In this document: positions 17,483-25,745 of the stretch, in pieces | How positions within the stretch are numbered: position 1 is the first letter of the stretch | Layout of the letters: every line of letters starts with the position of its first letter | From: JBFHNV01 sp965365655 | GTDB taxonomy: Bacteria > Pseudomonadota > Gammaproteobacteria > HK1 | DNA: 48,153 nt | NCBI GenBank assembly: GCA_965365655.1 | Contig: CBDUCN010000006.1 | Coordinates: 1 to 48,153 of the forward strand | Direction of reading: 5' to 3' | Translations under genes and position numbers: made by a program | Notes under the pieces: model-generated | The model's input: the letters and a program-made list of their open reading frames with translations, nothing else | Databases searched by the model: none | Told to the model about the DNA's origin: nothing

Positions 17483-18856
17483 GTGACCGACTTCGGCAAC
17501 TCCCCCATCGTCGCCGCCTACCGCGAGCGCACCGCGGCCTCCGCGCGCCTCGCCGCCGAGGCGCGCGACGTGTTCCCCAGCGGCATCGTGCACGACTCGC
17601 GGCGCCTGCTGCCGTACCAGGTGTACGTGGACCACGCGCGCGGGTCGCGCAAGTGGGACGTGGACGGCAACGAGTACGTGGACTACTACGGCGGGCACGG
17701 CGCGCTGATCCTGGGCCACGGCGAGCCGCGGGTGACGGCGGCGGTGCGCGAGCAGCTCGCGCGCGGCACCCACTACGCCGGCGGCAGCGCGCTCGAGGTG
17801 CGCTGGGGCGAGCGCGTGCTGGCGATGGTGCCGTGCGCCGAGCGGGTGCGCTTCACGTCGTCCGGCACCGAGGCGAACCTGATGGCCGCGCGGCTCGCGC
17901 GCGCGTACACCGGGCGCACGAAGCTCGTGCGCTTCCGCGGCCACTTCCACGGCTGGCAGGACCACGTCGCGTTCGGCGTCGACAGCCACCACGACGGCAC
18001 GCCCACGCCGGGCGTGCTGGACGGCGTCGCCGGCGAGGTGCTGCTCGCGGACGCCGACGACGTAGACGGCACCTGCGCGCTGCTGCAGTCCCGCGACGAC
18101 ATCGCGGTGGTGATGCTCGAGCCGACCGGCGGCAGCTTCGGCCAGCTCCCGATCGAGCGCGAGATGGTGGAAGCGCTGCGCCGCGTCACCGCCGAGCGCG
18201 GCATCGTGCTGCACTTCGACGAGGTCGTGACGGGCTTTCGCGTCTCGCCCGGCGGGGCGCAGGCGTGGTACGGCATCACCCCGGACCTCGCGACCTTCGC
18301 GAAGATCCTCGCGGGCGGGCTGCCCGGCGGCTGCGTGGCCGGGCGCAAGGACATCCTTGACCTGCTCGACTTCGACGTCACCGCGGCGCGCGGCGTCGAG
18401 AAGATCGGCCACCAGGGCACCTACAACGCGAACCCCGTGTCCGCCGCGGCGGGCAGCACGTGCCTGCAGATCGTCGCCGAGGAGGACCCGTGTGCGCGTG
18501 CGACCGCGCTCGCCGACGACCTGCGCGCGCGGCTGAACCGCGTGTTCGCCGAGGAGGACGTGCCGTGGGCGTGCTACGGCAGCCACTCCGGGTTCTACGT
18601 CCACACCAACCCCGACGGCGATGACATCGACCCGCTGCATTTCGACCCGGCGGCGGTGGGCCTCGCGAAGCTGAAGGCCGCCGGCAAGCACCCGGGCGCG
18701 GCGAAGTTCCGCCTCGCGCTGCTGCTCGGCGGCGTGGACCTGTCGGGCAAGCCGGGCGGCACCCTGTCGGCCGCGCACACCGAGACGGATCTGGAGCACA
18801 CGGCCGGCGCGGTGCGCGAGGCGGTGCGCATGCTGCGAAGAGAAGGGGAGATCTGA
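17483..18856 (+). CDS. class III aminotransferase, glutamate-1-semialdehyde aminomutase type
   Basis: This is a PLP enzyme of 457 residues. Family features are DVDGNEYVDYYGGHGALILGH, the SSGTEAN phosphate-binding turn, EPTGG, HFDEVVTGFR (Asp to the pyridine N) and the Schiff-base Lys in TFAKILAGGLPGG. The sequence is of GSAM type, but it has no haem genes around it and is likely an aspartate-aminotransferase-superfamily paralogue acting on an unknown amine. The GTG start at 17483 is set by AGGAG 8 bases upstream; in-frame sequence before it is low-complexity Arg/Gly. Confidence 0.85.
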   Translation: MTDFGNSPIVAAYRERTAASARLAAEARDVFPSGIVHDSRRLLPYQVYVDHARGSRKWDVDGNEYVDYYGGHGALILGHGEPRVTAAVREQLARGTHYAGGSALEVRWGERVLAMVPCAERVRFTSSGTEANLMAARLARAYTGRTKLVRFRGHFHGWQDHVAFGVDSHHDGTPTPGVLDGVAGEVLLADADDVDGTCALLQSRDDIAVVMLEPTGGSFGQLPIEREMVEALRRVTAERGIVLHFDEVVTGFRVSPGGAQAWYGITPDLATFAKILAGGLPGGCVAGRKDILDLLDFDVTAARGVEKIGHQGTYNANPVSAAAGSTCLQIVAEEDPCARATALADDLRARLNRVFAEEDVPWACYGSHSGFYVHTNPDGDDIDPLHFDPAAVGLAKLKAAGKHPGAAKFRLALLLGGVDLSGKPGGTLSAAHTETDLEHTAGAVREAVRMLRREGEI

Positions 18857-19172
18857 ACGCGCCGCCCGGCGCACGGCCGCGATGTCACACGTTCGGCGAG
18901 AGCCTCCCGAACGGATCGCAAGACGATCGATTCCGATCGCGGCGGGCGTGCGCTACGCTTCCCGGACGCCGCGGCCGTGGAGCAACGGTGGACCGGATTC
19001 GAAGCAGTGCCCGCTGGACGCAGCAGGCCCCCGGGTGCGGGAGCCGGGGCGGCTGCGGCTCGTCCGCTCGTTCATCGCGCTCGCCGATTCGCGATCGGAG
19101 GCGACGGCCGCGCGCGGTTCCCACAGCTGGACGAAGTCCAGCGACTCACTGTCATGTGGCGGGAACAGAGCG
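18857..19172. other. 316-base intergenic region at the edge of a lower-GC stretch
   Basis: No gene is supported. Base composition drifts from the very high GC of the upstream genes towards a more even mix. The region begins the 18857-21490 block of small plus-strand genes. I see no integrase, attC-like core or direct repeat that would mark an insertion boundary. Confidence 0.5.
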
Positions 19173-19451
19173 ATGCCGGGCAACGGAGTGAAGTTCGCGT
19201 CCTTGAGTGAAGACGGCTGGGAACTCCGAAACGGAGAAGATGCTCATCGCGCGAATCCTGACACGTTCTGGATCCCGAGCTTTGAAATCCGCAGCTCCAG
19301 GAAGCGCGGAGACGGGGTGAAGCTCGTGTTCGACATCAAGGCCAAGGACGAAGACGGCGCGGACCGAGCCGGTGGTGAACGAATGTGGGTGATCGTGCTG
19401 GAGCGTGCAGGCGAACACTATTCAAAGACGCTGTGGAAGCGGATCGGCTGA
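19173..19451 (+). CDS. small hypothetical protein, probably C-terminally truncated
   Basis: This gene encodes 92 residues from the ATG at 19173. The segments NPDTFWIPSFEIRS, GDGVKLVFDIKA and ERMWVIVLERAGEHY resemble a family of small proteins in which 'RMWV-x-V' is followed by a Leu-Asp-Asn/Ser-rich tail; that recollection is from memory, not a search. Here the expected tail is missing: after GEHY the frame reads SKTLWKRIG and stops. None of the three plus frames downstream restores a convincing continuation, so it may be a broken copy. An upstream in-frame extension to 18882 is Arg-rich and unlikely. Confidence 0.45.
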   Translation: MPGNGVKFASLSEDGWELRNGEDAHRANPDTFWIPSFEIRSSRKRGDGVKLVFDIKAKDEDGADRAGGERMWVIVLERAGEHYSKTLWKRIG

Positions 19452-19583
19452 CCGGGGCAGGTTTGCAGGCATGGAGTGGCTCCATGAATCGAAGCATCCT
19501 GCCTGACTCCATGTGGTGCGGCCGGGCTGCGAGCATCGCGTCACATTCAAGCGTCGTGCTGGCCCGCCGCGCACCGAGACGTC

Positions 19584-19967
19584 ATGCGTGAGAAAGGCCG
19601 AGCAGGCGGCTGCATTGAATTCGTCGCAGTGGAGGCGAAGTGCGTCGTCGAATGCGACTACACGTTGGTGGCTCTGGGCGTGGGGGATCAGTACCTGTTC
19701 CTCTCCCGGGCGGAGGACGAGAATGATGACTGGGGAGTCCATCTCGAGTACTCCGATCAGCGCCACTCGGCCTATGGCTGTATCGATAGTTGCCGCCTGA
19801 CGCCTCGATGGGTTGAGGTGGCATTGGCTGCACCACTCGACACGCTGCCTGCGGTCGAAGGGTTTCTGGTGCAATATTCGGCGACACCGGAGGCCAGGGC
19901 AGTCCTCGCAAACGGCCTTCGGAGGATCTTCCGGGGAAACGAGAGAGCGCTGACAATTGACGCATGA
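19584..19967 (+). CDS. Imm10-family immunity protein (putative)
   Basis: The 127-residue acidic protein has YLFLSRAEDENDDWGVHLEYSD, SAYGCIDSCRLTPRWVEVAL and a C-terminal LANGLRRIFRGN. This pattern of an YL-x-L-x-R strand, an E/D-rich loop, GxHxE, then xYGxI and a final LxxIF fits Imm10 immunity proteins of polymorphic toxin systems. No toxin or secretion gene is adjacent, so it would be an orphan. It is flanked by gaps of over 130 bases and lies in the lower-GC block. The assignment is from pattern memory. Confidence 0.55.
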   Translation: MREKGRAGGCIEFVAVEAKCVVECDYTLVALGVGDQYLFLSRAEDENDDWGVHLEYSDQRHSAYGCIDSCRLTPRWVEVALAAPLDTLPAVEGFLVQYSATPEARAVLANGLRRIFRGNERALTIDA

Positions 19968-20126
19968 CCAGCCCTTGGCGTTCGCGCGCGCCGCGTGCCG
20001 GACGGCCGACCTGCTGCGCGGCTCCGCGGCCGCATACGTCCGCCGTTGGCCATCAACGGGAAGTGGTGCTCGAAAGGGCCGCCGGTGGGCGGCAGTTCGA
20101 GACGCTGCGGGCGAGTGCGTCCTGCC

Positions 20127-20528
20127 ATGAACCTCGACGACAAGATAAAGGTGATTGAAGAGGTGCTGGGCTTTCTACTGGAAGAACCCTTCAAGAAGAC
20201 TGCAGCTGATTTCCCCTCGCCGGACGACGTTGTCGAAGATTGGTATCTGACCGCGACGATCTTTAGAACAATCAAGGTCGATCAGCAAATTCCGGACGAG
20301 CACGACGAAGCTCTGCATACGTTGATCGGAGAAGCTGAGGCGGAATTCAAGGCGGCGCAAATGCTGGGGGAAGCACCGGATACGGAACAGGAGCTTGGGG
20401 AAGGATACGGTGACGGCGAGATACCTGAAGGTTTCGCTTCGGCCCACCAGGCGGCAATCTGGGAGGAGGTGATCCGGGTGCTTGGCGGCGACCAGCGTGC
20501 CCCTGAATTGAAATTGGTGTCCGACTAG
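20127..20528 (+). CDS. hypothetical acidic protein
   Basis: I do not recognise this 133-residue protein. It is rich in Glu and Asp, mostly helical by composition, starts MNLDDKIKVIEEVLGFLLEE and has no signal peptide or membrane segment. Its codons use A and T third positions more than the flanking core genes, supporting recent acquisition. The ATG at 20127 is chosen because upstream in-frame sequence (to 19995) is Arg/Pro/Gly-rich and has noncoding character. Small size, acidity and position after an Imm10-like gene would suit an antitoxin or immunity role, but nothing proves it. Confidence 0.6.
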   Translation: MNLDDKIKVIEEVLGFLLEEPFKKTAADFPSPDDVVEDWYLTATIFRTIKVDQQIPDEHDEALHTLIGEAEAEFKAAQMLGEAPDTEQELGEGYGDGEIPEGFASAHQAAIWEEVIRVLGGDQRAPELKLVSD

Positions 20529-20714
20529 TGCCGCCGCCCGACAGAGCGCTGCAAGCGACGCCGGATTCGGCGCCGGGGCGCCTGGGCGCAAATGTCAGGC
20601 TCCCGGTGAGCCGTTCGAGTGCAGGTGGTGCCTTATTCTCAGGGCAAGGTCTTTTCCGACGACCAGAAGGTCGTAGCTGGAGAGTGCAGAACGCCGTACA
20701 TAGGAGGAGTCACG
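20529..20714. other. intergenic region with a GC-rich hairpin
   Basis: This 186-base gap holds a GC-rich foldable stretch (about 20560-20590) containing overlapping copies of GGCGCC. It then becomes AT-richer before the strong AGGAGGAG ribosome binding site at about 20703-20710 of the next gene. No gene is supported. Confidence 0.4.
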
Positions 20715-21218
20715 ATGCAACACACCAAATCGCCAGGGACTCTCACTGTCTGTCTCCTCGTCTCGCTTGTGATCTTGTGGATGACCCCGACGGCATGGGC
20801 TGGAGAGAAAGAGGAGGTGGCCGCAGCCGCGAGGAAGTGGGCAGAAACGATCAGCGCGGGACCGGTCGACCCCGACGCGATGGTCAAGCTGTATGCCGAA
20901 GACGCCGTCTTCTGGGGGACACGTTCTCCGACGGTGCGGCAAGATCCGGATGCGATTCGGGAGTATTTCGCCGGGACGGCAAAGAGAGTTCCCGGACTCA
21001 AGTTGACCTTCGAAGAACCAATGCTCATCCGTATCTATGGCGATATAGCGACCAACACAGGCATTTACACTGCGAAGATTGTGAGGGATGGCGAGACCAG
21101 GACAACGCCTCTCCGGTACAGCTTCACCTACCGTAAGCGCGACGGAGAATGGGAGATCATCAATCATCACTCGTCGCCAATGCCGAAACCCCAGCCCGCG
21201 CCGGAAGCCAAGAACTGA
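20715..21218 (+). CDS. secreted NTF2-like protein (SgcJ/EcaC, DUF4440-type)
   Basis: The 167-residue protein has a clear signal peptide (Lys, then a Leu/Val/Ile core, cleavage after AWAG or TAWA). The mature part is a SnoaL/NTF2-like alpha+beta barrel: KWAETISAG, AMVKLYAEDAVFWGT, IREYFAG, IYGDIATNTGIYT, YRKRDGEWEIINHHSS. The last segment is the family hallmark. AGGAGGAG lies 5-7 bases before the ATG, the best ribosome binding site in this stretch. Substrate unknown; periplasmic. Base composition is lower in GC than the flanks. Confidence 0.8.
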   Translation: MQHTKSPGTLTVCLLVSLVILWMTPTAWAGEKEEVAAAARKWAETISAGPVDPDAMVKLYAEDAVFWGTRSPTVRQDPDAIREYFAGTAKRVPGLKLTFEEPMLIRIYGDIATNTGIYTAKIVRDGETRTTPLRYSFTYRKRDGEWEIINHHSSPMPKPQPAPEAKN

Positions 21219-21490
21219 GAGAGCTTCTCGGGTTCCACGCAAAGAAGGCGTAGACGAGGAGGTGGTTCTCGAAGTGTACAAAGCACTTTCGCGGCTGAGT
21301 CAGGCATGGCGCGGGGTCTTGATGGTGGCGCGTGTGTCAACCCTGGCTCGAACTGGTGTCCGCACGCGACCGGTTCAGATATGGTGACGCTGCGATTGGG
21401 GCCTGTCGGCGGTATGAGCGAACACGCATCCGGCTTTCGCCGCACGCATTCGCCGGCGCGAAGAGCTTCGCTCCCGGCGCAGCGAGGATC
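21219..21490. other. 272-base intergenic region
   Basis: No gene is supported. Short open frames exist on both strands but none has a ribosome binding site together with protein-like composition. It ends the lower-GC block; GC rises again near 21450. Confidence 0.5.
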
Positions 21491-21898
21491 ATGACCGCAG
21501 ACGACGCCACCACTCCGTGCCCGTGCAACAGTGGCTACCCGCTGCAGGCCTGCTGCGCGCCCTACCTCGCGGGGCTCGCACCGGCGCCGACACCGCTCGC
21601 GCTGATGCGTTCGCGCTACACCGCGTACGCGCTCGGCCGGGCGGCTTACGTTGAGGCGACCTGGCATCCGTCCACGCGGCCGGCGTCCGTGGTCCTGGAT
21701 CCGGCCCAGCGGTGGATCGGCCTCAGCATCCTGGAAACCTCAGGCGGCGGCGACGACGAGGACAGCGGCACGGTGGAGTTCGTCGCGCGCTACAAGGTGG
21801 GCGGGCGGGCGCACCGGCTGCGCGAGCGCAGCCGGTTCGTGCGCGAGGCGGGACGCTGGCTGTACGTGGACGGAGAGTCCAGAGGACCCGGCGGATAG
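21491..21898 (+). CDS. YchJ-family protein (UPF0225, SEC-C motif)
   Basis: The 135-residue protein starts with a metal-binding CPCNSGYPLQACCAPYL motif (SEC-C-like zinc site), then ALMRSRYTAYALG, which is the YchJ hallmark, and a compact NTF2-like domain ending GRWLYVDGE. E. coli YchJ has a second SEC-C motif at the C-terminus; here it is absent, as in many short homologues. GAGG lies 5 bases before the ATG. Function is unknown in the family. Confidence 0.88.
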   Translation: MTADDATTPCPCNSGYPLQACCAPYLAGLAPAPTPLALMRSRYTAYALGRAAYVEATWHPSTRPASVVLDPAQRWIGLSILETSGGGDDEDSGTVEFVARYKVGGRAHRLRERSRFVREAGRWLYVDGESRGPGG

Positions 21899-21958
21899 GT
21901 CGGTCCCGCTGGCGTGCGGGCGGAGATCGTTCTTCGCCGGCCCGCGCGCGGCACGGGG

Positions 21959-21981
21959 ACGTTCGGCTACCCACCGAACGT
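21959..21981. terminator. hairpin between convergent genes
   Basis: A perfect 8-bp stem ACGTTCGG/CCGAACGT with a 7-nt loop lies in the 262-base gap between the convergent ends at 21898 and 22161. No T-run follows. The rest of the gap shows no gene. Confidence 0.4.
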
Positions 21982-22160
21982 GCATGCACCCGATGGCTGG
22001 AGTCCGCGCGAGACCGCGACTAGCACGCAGTGAGCTGCAGGCGTACGGGATGTGCTTTCTCGTCACCCGTCGGCGGCACGGCCGTCGTTCTCGCGGGTGG
22101 CGACTCTTCGGGCCGGTGCGGGCGTCAGCCGGCGGCGGCCGGTCTCCTGCTGCTCACGGT

Positions 22161-23387
22161 TCAGGCCTCCCGCGGCGTGCTCGCCGCGACGCCGCGCAGT
22201 CCCCTGCCCAGCAACGGCGCGATGGGCAGCGTCAGCAGCACCGCCAGCGCCATCGCGATCAGCGCGCCGTCGACGCCGACCCGATCGCTCGCGAGGCCGA
22301 ACGCGATCGGCCCGATCATCGAGGCGCTGCTCGACATCGTGTAGATCAGCGCGAAGCCGCGTGAGCGCCGGTGCGCGTGCACGAGGTCGCTGACCGCGCC
22401 GTACGTGATGGTCGACGAGCCCTGCAGCACGACGCCGACGAACGGCAGGAGCGCGAGCGCCGCCGGTGCGTCCAGCATCGCGACCGCGGCGATGCCGCCG
22501 GCGCTGAGGACCTCGACCAGCACCAGCGCACGCACCGTGCCCAGCCGGTTCGCGAGCAGACCGCAGCCGAGCTTGCCGGCGATGCCGCCGAGCAGCACCA
22601 GGGTGACCGCCGCGGCGGCGAGACCCGGCGACACCTGCTTGTCCAGCATCGCGAACGCGACGAACACCAGGAAGCCGTCCTGCACCGCGATGTCGATCAG
22701 CACGATCGCGGCGAGCGCCGTGAAGCCCGCGCGGTGACGGATACCCCAGTCGCGCCGGCTGCCCGCGTCGCGCACGCCGTCGCCGCGCGCGGGCGCCGCG
22801 CCGGCCCGCGCGCGCCGCAGCGCGATCCACAGTGCGCAGCCGCCCACGAGCGCGATCGTGCCGTATCCCGCGGTGACGCTCTGCCAGTGGACGCCGGCGC
22901 CGATGGCGGCGCTCACACCGGCGGTGAACATCAGCTTGCCGACGTCGCCGCTCGAGTTGTACAGGCCCAGCGCCCCGCGCACGGCCGGGCCGTCGACGCC
23001 CCGGCTCAGCAGCGACGAGCACAGCGAGTGCTGGAAGGCCGCGCCGCAGCCGGCGATGAACAGCGCGAGCAGCACGCCGTGGAAGCCGCCGGCGACGGAC
23101 AGCGACAGGTAGCCCGCACCGGCGGTGAGCAGCCCGAACACGAGCAGCCCGCGCTCGCCGACGCGTTCCGCGCCGATGCCGGCGGGCAGCTCCAGCAGCC
23201 ACATCGCGCCGGCATGGGCCGCGCGCACGAGGCCGACCTGCGCGAAGCCCAGCGACAGCGACTGCGCGAGCACCGGAAGCAGCACGTAGATCGACGCCGT
23301 CAGCCCGTCCTGGGTCGCGTGCGTGGCACAGCACGCGCCGACGATGCGTCGGTGCGCTGCCGGCATCGCGGGCGCGCGCCGCGTCAC
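22161..23387 (-). CDS. major facilitator superfamily transporter
   Basis: The 408-residue protein has about 12 hydrophobic segments, with LELPAGIGAERVGERGLLVFG in the first half and KLGCGLLANRLGTVRALVLVE in the second, both at the MFS A-motif-like loop position. The GTG start overlaps the stop of the PhyH gene (GTGA), so the two are coupled; an ATG at 23366 is an alternative. The substrate is probably the compound or product handled by the dioxygenase/CoA-transferase genes upstream in the same transcript; inference. Confidence 0.88.
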   Translation of the reverse strand: MTRRAPAMPAAHRRIVGACCATHATQDGLTASIYVLLPVLAQSLSLGFAQVGLVRAAHAGAMWLLELPAGIGAERVGERGLLVFGLLTAGAGYLSLSVAGGFHGVLLALFIAGCGAAFQHSLCSSLLSRGVDGPAVRGALGLYNSSGDVGKLMFTAGVSAAIGAGVHWQSVTAGYGTIALVGGCALWIALRRARAGAAPARGDGVRDAGSRRDWGIRHRAGFTALAAIVLIDIAVQDGFLVFVAFAMLDKQVSPGLAAAAVTLVLLGGIAGKLGCGLLANRLGTVRALVLVEVLSAGGIAAVAMLDAPAALALLPFVGVVLQGSSTITYGAVSDLVHAHRRSRGFALIYTMSSSASMIGPIAFGLASDRVGVDGALIAMALAVLLTLPIAPLLGRGLRGVAASTPREA

Positions 23388-24226
23388 GGTGCGCCGGGGC
23401 TCTGGAACAGGGACATGAACTCGCGCGGCGCGCGGCGACGGCGCATGCACCGCGTCGCGCCGTGCAGGTACGAGATGCCGAGCGCGCGGCGCGGCGCCGG
23501 CGTGGCGTTGCGCCCGGAGCGGTGCCAGAGGTGGTTGTGCAGCAGGATCGCCTCGCCGCGGCGCGCGGGAAGCTTCACCGCACGCTCGGCGGCGTGCGCG
23601 GCGTCGATGCGCTCGGCCGGGATGACGCCGCCCTCGCGCGACGCGAGGCCGTCGCGGTGGCTCGCCGGCACGACCTCCACGCAGCCGGCGTCCTCCGGCG
23701 CGTCGTCCAGCGCGGTCCAGATCTGCAGGAACGGGGCGCGGTCCAGGCCCCAGAACGAGCCGTCGTCCTGGTGCCAGGGCAGCTCGGTGCCGCCGTGCGC
23801 CGCCTTGTTCCACAGCGTCGCACGGTACAGGCGCACCGCGTCGCCGAGCGCCGCGCGCGCGATGCGCGCGAACAGCGGGTTCTCGATCCACGCGATGAAG
23901 CACGGGTCCAGCTCCAGCTTCTCGAGCTTGCGGTACGCGAGGGACGGTCCGACCCAGCCCTCGCCGAACGCGAGGTCGCGGTAGCGGCCGCTGCCGGAAT
24001 CGTGCTGGTAGAACAGCCCGCGATGGCGGACCTCGCCGGTCATCAGCGCGTCGGCGCGCCGCTGCAGCGTCCGTGCGCCCGCGTCCGACAGCACGACCCC
24101 GAGGCGCGCGAAGCCCTGCTCGTGGAAGCGGGCGAGCGCCGCGTCGACGTCGACGTCGTGGGCGTGCGCGGCGAGCATCGCGCCAGGATGGAGCGGCGCG
24201 TCGCGGTGCGGCGCAGGCACCGTCAC
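23384..24226 (-). CDS. phytanoyl-CoA dioxygenase family (PhyH) Fe(II)/2-oxoglutarate oxygenase
   Basis: This is a 280-residue non-haem iron oxygenase. The iron ligands are visible as H-x-D in WHQDDGSFWG and the distal His in HNHLWHRSG, with Arg in PAPRRALGISY as the 2-oxoglutarate ligand. Bacterial PhyH proteins hydroxylate diverse small molecules, not only phytanoyl-CoA. The GTG start at 24226 is preferred for a GGAG 9 bases upstream; an ATG at 24178 would remove 16 residues. It is in an operon with a CoA-transferase (upstream) and an MFS transporter (downstream). Confidence 0.87.
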   Translation of the reverse strand: MTVPAPHRDAPLHPGAMLAAHAHDVDVDAALARFHEQGFARLGVVLSDAGARTLQRRADALMTGEVRHRGLFYQHDSGSGRYRDLAFGEGWVGPSLAYRKLEKLELDPCFIAWIENPLFARIARAALGDAVRLYRATLWNKAAHGGTELPWHQDDGSFWGLDRAPFLQIWTALDDAPEDAGCVEVVPASHRDGLASREGGVIPAERIDAAHAAERAVKLPARRGEAILLHNHLWHRSGRNATPAPRRALGISYLHGATRCMRRRRAPREFMSLFQSPGAP

Positions 24227-24255
24227 GGGCCGCGCTCCGGAGGACCTCGAGGCGC

Positions 24256-25476
24256 TCAGATCACGCCCTGCTCGCGCAGCGCCGCCCGCTCCCCGGGCGC
24301 GATGCCCAGCGCCCCCAGCACCTCGTCGTTGTGCTCGCCGAGGCGCGGCGCGACGTGGCGCACCGCGACGGGGCTCGCCATGCGCACCGGGGTGCGGATG
24401 TGGGGCACGTCGCCCAGCTCGTCGTCGTGCGCGTGCACCACCATCTCGCGGTGCAGCACCTGCGGATCGCTGAACAGCTGCGCGTAGGTGTTGACCGGCC
24501 CGCACGGCACGCCGGCGCGCTCGCACACCGAGACCCAGTGCTCCGTGGTGCCCCCGGCCAGCACCTCCTCGATCTCGACCTCCAGCGCGTCGCGGTTGAT
24601 CACGCGGTCGCGGCGGTCGGCGAAGCGCACGTCCTCGCGCCACTCGGGCCTGCCCAGGGCGTCGCAGAATCGCGCCCAGATGTCCTGCTGCGCGCAGCCG
24701 ATCATGATGTAGCCGTCGCGCGTCGCGAAGCGCTGGTACGGCGCGTTCTGGCGGTGGCGGGAGCCCTGGCGCGTCGGCTCGACGTGGTCCGCGAGCCAGC
24801 CTGCGCTGGTCCACGAGCTGAAGCCGATCGCGGTCTCCAGCAGCGAGCACTCCACGAGCTGGCCGCGCCCGGTGCGCTCGCGCTCGAGCAGCGCGGCGAG
24901 GATCCCCTGCACCGCCCACATGCCGGTGCCGAGGTCGCAGATCGGCAGTCCCACCGAGGTCGGCGGCCCGTCGGGCTCGCCGGTGACGTGCATGATGCCG
25001 CCCATGCCCTGCGCGATGAGGTCGAAGCCGCCGCGCCCCGCGTACGGGCCGTCGTAGCCGAAGCCCGAGAGCTGCGCGTACACGAGGCGCGGGTTGCGTG
25101 CGTGAACCACGTCCCAGCCGAGGCCCGCGCGCGGCATCGCGGTGGGACGCAGGTTCTCCGCGAGCACGTCGCAGGTATCCGCGAGCGCGAGGAACAGCTC
25201 GCGCCCGCGCGGCGTCTTGTAGTCCAGCGTGACGCTCTTCTTGTTGCGGTTGATGTAGCGGAAGTAGGGATTGCGCTCGCTGCCGTCGCCCATGCCGCGC
25301 GACGAGTCGCCGGCGCCCGGGCGCTCGATCTTCAGCACCTCCGCGCCCATGTCGGCGAGGATCATGGTGCAGAACGGCCCGGCCATGTGGGCCGTGATGT
25401 CGAGCACGCGAACGCCGGCCAGCGGCCCGCGGTTGCCGTCGCGGCCGGAGTCGGCGCGGGTCGTGTCGTCACTCAT
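24256..25476 (-). CDS. class III CoA-transferase (CaiB/BaiF family)
   Basis: The 406-residue protein moves CoA between carboxylic acids. Family marks are GVRVLDITAHMAGPFCTMILADMGAEVLKIE at the N-terminus (given in part), ENLRP, and the catalytic Asp in ICDLGTGM. It ends with the LGEHNDEVL segment typical of the family. GAGGA lies 10 bases before the ATG. The substrate is unknown. Being in the same operon as PhyH and MFS genes and divergent from an enoyl-CoA hydratase, it fits catabolism of an imported acid as CoA thioester. Confidence 0.92.
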   Translation of the reverse strand: MSDDTTRADSGRDGNRGPLAGVRVLDITAHMAGPFCTMILADMGAEVLKIERPGAGDSSRGMGDGSERNPYFRYINRNKKSVTLDYKTPRGRELFLALADTCDVLAENLRPTAMPRAGLGWDVVHARNPRLVYAQLSGFGYDGPYAGRGGFDLIAQGMGGIMHVTGEPDGPPTSVGLPICDLGTGMWAVQGILAALLERERTGRGQLVECSLLETAIGFSSWTSAGWLADHVEPTRQGSRHRQNAPYQRFATRDGYIMIGCAQQDIWARFCDALGRPEWREDVRFADRRDRVINRDALEVEIEEVLAGGTTEHWVSVCERAGVPCGPVNTYAQLFSDPQVLHREMVVHAHDDELGDVPHIRTPVRMASPVAVRHVAPRLGEHNDEVLGALGIAPGERAALREQGVI

Positions 25477-25745
25477 GCTTCGTGTTCCTCGTCATCGTTG
25501 CGGGCATCGCGTCGGCCAGCCCCGCGGCGCGCTCGCCGCCGGCGGCGACGCGCAGACATCGCTGCCGGCCGGCGAGGTCGCCGGGGGGCGCGCCCGCGAG
25601 CCTCCGGTCCCGGATTCACGGCGTCTGGCGACGCCCGGGCGTGGCCGTCTTCGGCCTCGCCGTCACGAGAGCGCGCCGGAGTGGCTAGCATAGCGCGCCG
25701 CCGCGGCGCCCGAGCCCGGCGCGAAGACCACCCAGCGAGGACCCC
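25477..25745. other. 269-base divergent intergenic region
   Basis: This region separates the CoA-transferase operon (leftward) from the enoyl-CoA hydratase gene (rightward). A short plus-strand frame (25482-25688) has no supporting ribosome binding site. GCTAGCATAG near 25684-25693 is a possible -10 region for the hydratase gene. No regulator gene lies here. Confidence 0.4.

Noticed and set aside
19440..19470. Second selenocysteine TGA at the end of the truncated small gene
   Set aside because: Readthrough of the TGA gives a short unlike tail with another stop soon after, no SECIS-like hairpin and no U-x-x-C context.
20560..20600. GC-rich repeats as an IS end or REP element
   Set aside because: Only overlapping GGCGCC words are present; no matching inverted repeat, transposase or second copy was found in the window.
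21088..21387. Small plus-strand gene after the NTF2-like gene
   Set aside because: It starts inside the preceding gene in another frame, lacks a ribosome binding site and has no protein-like pattern.
18857..21490. Integron cassette array
   Set aside because: The spacing and gene content suggested it, but no attC core sites (GTTRRRY/RYYYAAC pairs) or integrase could be found in the gaps.
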